Assembly (NCBI GenBank): GCA_026129335.1 | Contig: JAHCIH010000002.1 | Span: 88,320 to 152,319, forward strand | DNA: 64,000 nucleotides | Direction of reading: 5' to 3' | From: Anaerolineales bacterium | Lineage (GTDB): Bacteria; Chloroflexota; Anaerolineae; Anaerolineales; UBA11579 | Notes under the pieces: model-generated | The model's input: only the letters and a program-made list of their open reading frames with translations | The model's database searches: none | What the model was told of the DNA's origin: nothing | Program-made: the position numbers and the translations under genes | Shown here: piece after piece, positions 8,443 to 16,774 of the stretch | How the letters are laid out: every line of letters begins with the position of its first letter | Numbering within the stretch: the first letter of the stretch is position 1

Positions 8443-8689
8443 GCTGTTTGGCCTGGATGTGGGCCAGGATGGCAGGCAAGCTGATGAGCTCGGCGATCGT
8501 CTCCGCGCTGATTTCCACGCCGAACTGGCTCTCCAGGCCGAGCATCAGGTCCATGTGGGCCATCGAATCCCACTGGGGCAATTCGCCCAGTTGGGCCTCG
8601 GCGTCGATATCGGCCGGGTCCATTTGGAAGGTCTGCGCCAGCAAGCCACGCAGTTCATCCAGCAAAGGGGTTTGCGTCTCCGAACTCAT
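8435..8689 (-). CDS. Acyl/aminoacyl carrier protein
   Basis: 84 residues, the usual size of a discrete carrier protein. Ser42 in QWDSMAHMDL is the expected phosphopantetheine attachment site (canonical DSL, here DSM), followed by helix II with LMLGLESQFGVEI. It is rich in acidic residues, as carrier proteins are. It precedes and overlaps the seryl-tRNA-synthetase-like ligase by 8 bases, the arrangement described for amino acid:[carrier protein] ligase pairs. It probably holds an activated amino acid as a thioester for one of the downstream acyltransferases. No phosphopantetheinyl transferase gene is seen in the window, so a housekeeping one would be needed. Confidence 0.9.
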   Translation of the reverse strand: MSSETQTPLLDELRGLLAQTFQMDPADIDAEAQLGELPQWDSMAHMDLMLGLESQFGVEISAETIAELISLPAILAHIQAKQHG

Positions 8690-8698
8690 GTCGAGGTC

Positions 8699-10276
8699 TT
8701 ATACCAGAAAAGGCCCGCCGTTTACAACTCCATCGTGCACCGCTCGTACCGCTGGGGAATTCTCCGGCCGCAGCGCGTCCACGGGGAAATCTTTGAAGTG
8801 CACCAGCCCCTTGGTGGTGTGCGGGGAGAGGAAATCGCCGAAAGGCAGCGCGGTGCGGAAGAGCTGGAAATAGAGCACGCGCCGCGCTTCGGCGACCATC
8901 GCCGCCGGCTGGGCGACCTGCTCCGCCGCCAACCACTCGGCGGCCTGGCGTAGATACTTCGCCGACGACTTTGGATAGAAGACAGTTGGGTAGCGCGTGT
9001 AGCGCGCCGCGCCGCCGCACAGCACGGGCTTGCCCATGATCGAAGCCTCCAGGCCGATGGAGGAGTTGTAGACCATCACGAAGTGCGAACGCTGAATGAG
9101 CGCGTACGAGCTGAGGTATTCAGTGGCGTCCACGAAGACCACATTGGGCAGTTCAGCGACGCGGTTGGCCTGCGCCCATTGAGCCACGCTCTGGCGGCTT
9201 TGCTTGTTGTCGCGCATCTCGTCGGGATGGGCGCGGATGATGAACAGCGTGTCGGGATGGACGCGGATCAGCGGCAGGAGCTGGTCCAACCAGTCGAACA
9301 TATCCGCAAACAGCGTATTGGCGTGCACCTGGCTGGTGTCAAAGATGACGTTGGTGAAGATGGGCACGATTTGCTTGAACCGGGCCGCCCTGGTCAAAAA
9401 GGCCTCGTCCAATTCCTGCATCTGCGGCCAGAATTGCACGCCGGCCATGCTGAAGCGGCCCTGGAAGCGCTCGCCCAGATACTCGTCCAACTGCTGGTCC
9501 TGCGCCGCGTCGAGCTGGAAATCGTCGGAGATGTCCATCGGGTAGGCGGTGGCCTCGCTGTGGCTGAAGAAAGCAGTCAGTGGGCGCAGCGCCACTTCGT
9601 GGGTGATGGTGCGCAGCCCGCGGCGGCGGGCCAGCCAGGCGGCGGTGGCTTCGGGGAACATCACACCGTTGAACAGCACCACCGCTTGGGGCTGCACCTC
9701 GTCCAACAGCTGCTCGAACTCTCGGGCCACGTTGTAGGCCGAGAGAATGTATTCGCGAAAGAGGAAGCGGGTTGGCTCGTCGTCGGCCAGGTGATGGCGG
9801 CGCAGCGCCCAACGCAGGCCGGGCAGCACCAGCCGGCCCAACGGCCAGCCCCCGTGGCTGTACCCCTCCAGTTGGGCGATGTCCATGCCCTGGATGGCAG
9901 CGGCCACCTCGGCCTGCTCGGCGAAGCCGAACCAGTATGCCTCAGCCCCGGCGTGCAGCCGCTGCGAACGAGCGATGCACGCCGGGCAGTCCGGCGCCAG
10001 CTGGGGCGCGTCGGGGTTGGTGCCCAGCACGCAGCGGCTCATCCCGCTGCGGCAGACGAAGTGCACGATGCGCAAGCCGGCCAGCCGCAGCCCCCAGGCA
10101 GCCAGGATGGAAAAGGCGGCATTCTGGCTGACGTGACCGAGGCGCGCCGAGGCGTTGAAGAAGACCACCGCAGGCCCATCGGGTTGGGCACGCGCGGCCA
10201 CAGCACGGGCAGCGCGGGCCAGCCGCCAATCGCTGAGCAGACTATGCAGTTTGGAGGCGATACGTGTGAACAACAA
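8699..10276 (-). CDS. Capsule polysaccharide biosynthesis-type GT-B protein
   Basis: About 525 residues from a TTG at 10276 (10273 is equally possible). A GGAGGG Shine-Dalgarno lies just upstream and the reading frame before it overlaps the NeuB gene, so this start is preferred. The C-terminal half has FIIRAHPDEMRDN and VMVYNSSIGLEASIMGKPV, which resemble the donor-binding site of the capsule synthesis family (KpsC/KpsS/LipB-like, PF05159 type). A second, related protein is at 29355. It lies directly between NeuB and the carrier protein. It may transfer the nonulosonic acid made by neighbouring genes, but the donor is inference. Confidence 0.65.
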   Translation of the reverse strand: MLFTRIASKLHSLLSDWRLARAARAVAARAQPDGPAVVFFNASARLGHVSQNAAFSILAAWGLRLAGLRIVHFVCRSGMSRCVLGTNPDAPQLAPDCPACIARSQRLHAGAEAYWFGFAEQAEVAAAIQGMDIAQLEGYSHGGWPLGRLVLPGLRWALRRHHLADDEPTRFLFREYILSAYNVAREFEQLLDEVQPQAVVLFNGVMFPEATAAWLARRRGLRTITHEVALRPLTAFFSHSEATAYPMDISDDFQLDAAQDQQLDEYLGERFQGRFSMAGVQFWPQMQELDEAFLTRAARFKQIVPIFTNVIFDTSQVHANTLFADMFDWLDQLLPLIRVHPDTLFIIRAHPDEMRDNKQSRQSVAQWAQANRVAELPNVVFVDATEYLSSYALIQRSHFVMVYNSSIGLEASIMGKPVLCGGAARYTRYPTVFYPKSSAKYLRQAAEWLAAEQVAQPAAMVAEARRVLYFQLFRTALPFGDFLSPHTTKGLVHFKDFPVDALRPENSPAVRAVHDGVVNGGPFLV

Positions 10277-10305
10277 CAGCCCTCCCCCTCCCGGGGCACG
10301 CGGGC

Positions 10306-11178
10306 TTATTGCACGCGGCGCAGTTTCTGCAGGGAGGGTAATTCGCTCGCGTAGACCTGCTTGACGCCGTTGCCCAGGGCCTGTTCGGTGACGCGGATGT
10401 ACTTGACCAGCCGCTGCAGGCCGCTGGGCTCCACCGAGGCAGCCTGGTCGCTGCCCCACATCGCCCGGTCCAGGGTGATGTGGCGCTCGATCAAACAGGC
10501 GCCCATGGCTACCGCCACGGCGGAGACGACCAGGCCGACTTCGTGGCCAGAGTAGCCTACCGGGCAAGGATAGGCTTCGCGCAAGGTCTGGATCATGCGC
10601 AGGTTGAGCTCTTCCGGCTCGCAGGGATAGGTGCTGGTGGTATGGGTCAGCACCAGATTGTCGGTGCCGACCACTTCCACCGCGGCCTTGATCTGCTCGT
10701 CGGTGGACATGCCGGTAGAAAGCACGATCGGCTTGCCGGTCTTGCGCAGGTGGCGCAGCAAGCCGTGGTCAGTCAACGAGGCTGAAGGTACCTTGTAGCA
10801 CGGCGTGTCAAAGGCTTCCATGAAATCCACCGAGCCTTCATCCCAGACCGAGACGAACCAGTCCATGCCTTTGGCCTTGCAGTGCGCTTCGATTTCGCGG
10901 TAGGCGGCTTCGTCGAACTCGACTTTGTAGCGATAGTCCAGGTAGCTGATGTAGCCCCAAGGCGTCTCGCGCATCTTGTCCTTCTGGTCGTCGGGCACGG
11001 CCAGTTCGGGTGTGCGTTTCTGGAACTTGACCGCGTCGGCCCCCGCCCACTTGGCCAGGTCGATGAGTTGCTTGGCAATCTCAATGTCGCCGTTGTGGTT
11101 GATGCCGATTTCACCGATGATGTACGCCGGGTGGCCATCTCCCACCATGCGCGCGCCGATTTGCACTTCTCGCTTCAT
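10306..11178 (-). CDS. N-acetylneuraminate synthase family protein lacking the SAF domain
   Basis: 290 residues forming a NeuB-type TIM barrel: AYIIGEIGINHNG, GADAVKFQKRTPE, VLSTGMST and VGYSGHEVG, ending with an ERHITLDRAMWGSDQ stretch. Family enzymes condense phosphoenolpyruvate with a 6-carbon N-acyl sugar to make a 9-carbon nonulosonic acid. Typical NeuB has about 345 residues with a C-terminal antifreeze-like SAF domain. This protein ends near residue 290, so that domain is missing. It overlaps the NeuA-HAD fusion gene by 4 bases. The HAD partner suggests a phosphorylated product, as in KDN synthesis, where the synthase acts on a 6-phosphate sugar. Confidence 0.85.
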   Translation of the reverse strand: MKREVQIGARMVGDGHPAYIIGEIGINHNGDIEIAKQLIDLAKWAGADAVKFQKRTPELAVPDDQKDKMRETPWGYISYLDYRYKVEFDEAAYREIEAHCKAKGMDWFVSVWDEGSVDFMEAFDTPCYKVPSASLTDHGLLRHLRKTGKPIVLSTGMSTDEQIKAAVEVVGTDNLVLTHTTSTYPCEPEELNLRMIQTLREAYPCPVGYSGHEVGLVVSAVAVAMGACLIERHITLDRAMWGSDQAASVEPSGLQRLVKYIRVTEQALGNGVKQVYASELPSLQKLRRVQ

Positions 11179-12413
11179 TTGCTCTCCTTGGGGAGTCTCT
11201 GCATGATTAAATCACAAAGCTCGCGCACCGCCCCGCGGCCACCGGGGTAAATGAGCACGATGTCCGCCTCGCGCAGCACGGCGGAGTGAGCATCGCCAAC
11301 CGCCACCGCACAGCCCACCAGCGGGAAGCAGGGCAGGTCGTTGGTGTCGTTGCCCACGTAGACCGTCTCGGCAGCGGGGATGTTCTTTTCGGCCAATATT
11401 TGCTTGAGCAGCGTGGCTTTGTCGTCGATGCCCTGGTGGTAGGCGATGCCCAGCTTTTCGCAGCGGCGGGCGACCACCGGGTTGGTCTCCATGGAAATCA
11501 CCAACAGCTCCACGCCGGCCTTGCGCAACTGCATCAGGCCCAGGCCGTCGCTGCGGTTGGCGGCCACCTGCTCGCGGCCGTCCTGGTCGACCCAGACGCG
11601 GTTGTCGGTCATCACGCCGTCGAAGTCGAGCACCAGCAGGCGCACCGTGTCCGGCAGCGGCCGGCAGGCTGCCCCGGGCCAGACGATGTCCAACTCGCCG
11701 GAGGCAGCCAGCCACTCGGCGCGGCGCCAATCGTTGGGCGTGTCGATATCCACCGTGTAGCGCGGGTCAACATGCACCGGCCAGATGGACGCGCCGCTCA
11801 TGCTGCCCTTTTTTAGGATGGTCGTTGCCCGAATGGCGTCCACATGCCCGGTCTGCCAATAGGTTGCTGGCAGTTCCTGGCGGGGGGAGTTGTAGGGTTC
11901 GGAGTTGCCTTTAACCTTGAGCAACGGCTGCATCACGCCGCCTTCGGTCAGGGACCACATTTTGTACGGGTTCTGGCCCGAAGGCACCACCCCGCGCACC
12001 GAATCAGCTTCAGGCTGGCTGAGCAGCACTTCCACGGCCTCGTCCACCAAGCCGGGCGGGCGCAGCGGCGAGGTGGGCCGCAACTGCACGACAATATCCG
12101 GCTTGTATTTCTCGTTCTCGGCCAGCCAACCCAGGGCGTGCTGGAAGAGCGACAGGTCCTGGCTGTCGTCGCGAGCGAATTCGGCCGGGCGCAGGAAGGG
12201 CGCCTCAGCGCCATACTCGCGGGCCAGTTCAGCCATCTCGGCGTCGTCGGTCGAGATAATCGTGCGGGTTACCCGCGTCGCCTGGACGCCGGCAGCCACG
12301 CTGTAGGCCAGCAGGGGGTGCCCCAGGAAAAGCAGGGCGTTCTTGCGCGGGATGCTCTTTGAACCGCCGCGGGCGGGAACAACCGCCAGGACTTCGGGCT
12401 GTTTGGCGTTCAC
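11175..12413 (-). CDS. Bifunctional acylneuraminate cytidylyltransferase / HAD phosphatase (NeuA-KdsC-like fusion)
   Basis: 412 residues in two parts. The N-terminal 230 or so form a CMP-sugar synthetase: AVVPARGGSKSIPRKN, STDDAEMAEL, QLRPTSPLRPP and VDIDTPNDW. From about residue 258 a KdsC-type HAD phosphatase follows: VLDFDGVMTDN (two nucleophile-region Asp), a conserved VISMETN, and YVGNDTNDLPCF as the metal-binding motif. This fusion is known from animal CMP-sialate synthetase and from bacterial KDN loci, where the HAD part removes the 9-phosphate. Together with the NeuB at 10306 it can make and activate one nonulosonic acid in three steps. It overlaps its neighbours by 4 bases on both sides. 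Confidence 0.9.
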   Translation of the reverse strand: MNAKQPEVLAVVPARGGSKSIPRKNALLFLGHPLLAYSVAAGVQATRVTRTIISTDDAEMAELAREYGAEAPFLRPAEFARDDSQDLSLFQHALGWLAENEKYKPDIVVQLRPTSPLRPPGLVDEAVEVLLSQPEADSVRGVVPSGQNPYKMWSLTEGGVMQPLLKVKGNSEPYNSPRQELPATYWQTGHVDAIRATTILKKGSMSGASIWPVHVDPRYTVDIDTPNDWRRAEWLAASGELDIVWPGAACRPLPDTVRLLVLDFDGVMTDNRVWVDQDGREQVAANRSDGLGLMQLRKAGVELLVISMETNPVVARRCEKLGIAYHQGIDDKATLLKQILAEKNIPAAETVYVGNDTNDLPCFPLVGCAVAVGDAHSAVLREADIVLIYPGGRGAVRELCDLIMQRLPKESK

Positions 12414-13228
12414 CAGGCCGTCCAGCCTCCGTCCACCACCAGGTTGGCTCCGGTCATGTAGCTGGATGCATCCGAAGCCAGGAAGAGCAGCGCGCCGTTC
12501 ATCTCATCCGGCTGAGCCATGCGGCCCAGCACGGCCCGCGCTGAGTAGGCCTGCACGAACTGTTCGTCGTGCCCGTTGAAGACGCCGCCGGGGGTCAACG
12601 CGTTGGCGCGGATGCCCTTGTCGCCGTAATAAGTCGCCAGGTATTTGGTCAGGCCCAAAATACCCGCCTTGGTCACGGTGTAATCCACCGGCTTGTATTG
12701 GGTGGGCTGGCCGGGGCGTTGGTAGAGACGCTGGTCCGGGCCGCCCAGACCATAGGTCGAGCAGATGTTAATGATCACGCCGCGCTGTTGTGTCAGCATT
12801 TGTTTGGCGGCAGCCTGTGAGCAGAGGAAGGCGCCGGTCAGGTTGACCCGCAGAGAGGCCTCCCAGGCTTCCAGCGAGTATTCCTCGAAGGCACTGCTGT
12901 GTTTGCCCTGGCCGGACTGGTCGAATTTGGGATCGAGTGCGGCGCTGTTCACCAGAATGTCCAGGCCCCCGCACTGCTCCACCGCCGCCGCGGCCATGGC
13001 GGCCACTGAGGCCGCATCGCCCACGTCCACCTGGGCCGCTGCCGCCCGGCCGCCGGCCGCCTGGATGCCCGCGGCGGTTTCCCCGGCGGCGGCCAGATTG
13101 GCATCGGCCACCAGCACGGCGGCCCCGGCGGCGGCCAGGGTGGCGCAGAACTGGCGGCCCAGCAGGCCCGCGCCGCCGGTGACTACCGCGGCGCGGCCGG
13201 ACAGGTCGAAGGATGGCAGGGTGGACAT
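12410..13228 (-). CDS. SDR oxidoreductase, PtmA-like
   Basis: 272 residues from the ATG at 13228 (an in-frame TTG at 13237 would add three). Cofactor loop TGGAGLLGR, NSAALDPKF, catalytic Ser in NICSTYGLGG and YTVTKAG as YxxxK. The long insert with DQRLYQRPGQ and the SSYMTGANLVVDGG end resemble the oxidoreductases (PtmA type) found beside nonulosonic acid genes in Campylobacter and other bacteria. It overlaps the NeuA-HAD fusion by 4 bases, so a role in modifying the same nonulosonic acid or its precursor is likely. The exact reaction is unknown. Confidence 0.8.
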   Translation of the reverse strand: MSTLPSFDLSGRAAVVTGGAGLLGRQFCATLAAAGAAVLVADANLAAAGETAAGIQAAGGRAAAAQVDVGDAASVAAMAAAAVEQCGGLDILVNSAALDPKFDQSGQGKHSSAFEEYSLEAWEASLRVNLTGAFLCSQAAAKQMLTQQRGVIINICSTYGLGGPDQRLYQRPGQPTQYKPVDYTVTKAGILGLTKYLATYYGDKGIRANALTPGGVFNGHDEQFVQAYSARAVLGRMAQPDEMNGALLFLASDASSYMTGANLVVDGGWTAW

Positions 13229-13250
13229 AGCGGGCAACCGGCTGCCCTAA

Positions 13251-15005
<1,755 letters not shown>

Positions 15006-15034
15006 TCAACTCCACAATAAGTGCCCGGCACAAA

Positions 15035-15059
15035 ACAGCCTGCACGATTGGCAGGCTGT
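15035..15059. repeat. Perfect inverted repeat in divergent promoter region
   Basis: Nine-base arms (ACAGCCTGC and GCAGGCTGT) flank a 7-base spacer. The repeat sits about 30 bases upstream of the PAPS synthase ATG and 86 bases before the plus-strand GT-C gene. On the minus strand a TTGACA overlaps its upstream edge (15062-15057), and a TTTT follows the other arm. It may be an operator, a leader hairpin or a weak terminator. The sequence does not decide between these. Confidence 0.5.
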
Positions 15060-15128
15060 CAAGGCGGGCGGTCAGTATGGCAAATCATACCACCAAGGCA
15101 CCCAAACGGCTACAGGGGCCTGTTTGGT

Positions 15129-15134
15129 TATAAT
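15129..15134 (+). promoter_or_regulatory. Candidate -10 box for the AftB-like pair
   Basis: A perfect TATAAT lies 10 bases upstream of the ATG at 15145. There is no clear -35 and no Shine-Dalgarno between box and ATG, so the message would begin within a few bases of the start codon (leaderless or nearly so). The divergent position supports a promoter here. Confidence 0.45.
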
Positions 15135-15144
15135 CGCTTTTCTT

Positions 15145-16773
15145 ATGTTAAAAGCCCCTGTTCTGGCCCCGCAAACCACTCGCCTGCTGGGCATGCTCGG
15201 CCTGGCCGCTATTTTGCTGGTTTTCGCCGTGTATTGCTCGCGGTTTATCGAACGCACCAGTTTTGTGATCGATGGGCAGCGCTACTATGCTTTGTTCGAC
15301 GACGCAATGATTTCGATGCAGTATGCCCGCAACTTTGCCGAAGGCCACGGTCTGGCGTGGAACGCGGGCGGCGAACGCGTGGAGGGCTACAGCAACCCGG
15401 GCTGGGTACTGTACATGGCCCTGCTGCACAAGCTGGGCCTGCCCGGCAACCAAACCAGCCTGCCGGTGCAGATCAGCGGGGCCGTATTTTTGGGATTGAA
15501 CATTGTGGTGGTCTGGCTGATCGCCCGGCGAGTGCTGGAAGGCGAGCTGGCCCCGCTGTTGGCCGCCGGCCTGACCGGCTTCTATTTCCACTTGAACAAC
15601 TGGGCGCTGCAAGGCATGGAGGTGGGCTTGCTGACCTTGCTGCTGAGCAGCGCGGTCTGGCTGGCGCTGCGCGCCGGGGATGCCGGGCGCTTCTCGGCCT
15701 GGCCCTACGCGCTGCTGGCCCTGGGCATTTGGGTGCGCGTGGACATGCTGGTGCCGCTGGTCGCCCTGGCGGTTGTGCTGGCCTGGCAGGATCCGCCCCA
15801 CCGGACCCGCCACCTCGCCTGGGGGCTGGGGCTGCTGGCCGCCGCGCTGGCCTTGCAGACCGGCTGGCGTTACTGGTATTACGGCGAGTGGCTGCCCAAC
15901 ACCTATGCCCTGAAAGTCGTCGGTATCCCGCTTGCCGAGCGCCTGCGGCGCGGCCTGGATGTGTTCGGCGACTTCGTGTGGGACTCCGGCTGGCTGCTGA
16001 TGGTGCTGCCCCTGCTGCTGTTGGCCTTTTGGCCGGGGCCGCACACACTGCTGCTCTTCGCGCTGCTGGCTGGCCAGATCGCCTACAGCATTTACGTGGG
16101 CGGCGACGCCTGGGAGCACAAAGGCGGGGCCAATCGCTTCATTGCTTTGGGCATGCCCTTGTTCTTCGTGCTCTTCGTGCACGCCCTGGATAAGCTGCGC
16201 GGCGTCCTGCTGCAGCTGCGCCCGGGGGCCTGCGCGCAGTTGGCCGGCCAGGCCGTGCTGGCTGCGCTGGTCCTCACCAGCCTGTTCAGCTTCAACGTGA
16301 TCCACGAGATGGATGCCCGCGACAAGTGGATGACGATCAAGCGGCCCATCTTCGTGCCGGGCACCGAACGCTACGTGAACCTGGGCCTGCTGATCAACGA
16401 GATCACCGCACCGGAAGCGCGCATCGCCGTGGCCACCGCCGGCAACATCATCTATTTCGCAGAGCGCTATGGCATCGACATGCTGGGCAAGAACGACAAG
16501 GTGATCGCCCACAGCCAGCCGCACAGCACTGGCGGCTCACTGAGTAACGTGGAGGAAATCTTCCGCCCGGGCCACAACAAATGGGATTATCATCACTCCA
16601 TCGTCACCCTCCAGCCTGACATCGTTGCCCAAATCTGGGGCAGCAGCCACGAAATGGCCCCCTACCTGGAAGCCGGCGGCTTTGAACATTTCGAAGTGGA
16701 TGGCTTCGTGCTTTTCATCCGCTCGGATTCGCCGTATGTGCTCTGGGACGTAGTGAACAGCCGCAGCCGGTAA
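15145..16773 (+). CDS. GT-C glycosyltransferase, AftB-like (GT89 type)
   Basis: 542 residues from the ATG at 15145; the open frame extends further upstream but the TATAAT box at 15129 argues for this start. The first loop after transmembrane segment 1 has FDDAMISMQYARNFAEGHGL and ERVEGYSNPGW, closely like the DDA-x-I-S and RVEGYTN elements of mycobacterial arabinofuranosyltransferase AftB. Around ten membrane segments follow, with QGMEVGLL, NTYALKV and GGDAWEH in loops. Known relatives use lipid-phosphate sugars on the outer face of the membrane. It has a tandem paralogue starting 1 base after its stop codon. Arabinose as donor is only a suggestion. Confidence 0.75.
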   Translation: MLKAPVLAPQTTRLLGMLGLAAILLVFAVYCSRFIERTSFVIDGQRYYALFDDAMISMQYARNFAEGHGLAWNAGGERVEGYSNPGWVLYMALLHKLGLPGNQTSLPVQISGAVFLGLNIVVVWLIARRVLEGELAPLLAAGLTGFYFHLNNWALQGMEVGLLTLLLSSAVWLALRAGDAGRFSAWPYALLALGIWVRVDMLVPLVALAVVLAWQDPPHRTRHLAWGLGLLAAALALQTGWRYWYYGEWLPNTYALKVVGIPLAERLRRGLDVFGDFVWDSGWLLMVLPLLLLAFWPGPHTLLLFALLAGQIAYSIYVGGDAWEHKGGANRFIALGMPLFFVLFVHALDKLRGVLLQLRPGACAQLAGQAVLAALVLTSLFSFNVIHEMDARDKWMTIKRPIFVPGTERYVNLGLLINEITAPEARIAVATAGNIIYFAERYGIDMLGKNDKVIAHSQPHSTGGSLSNVEEIFRPGHNKWDYHHSIVTLQPDIVAQIWGSSHEMAPYLEAGGFEHFEVDGFVLFIRSDSPYVLWDVVNSRSR

Positions 16774-16774
16774 T

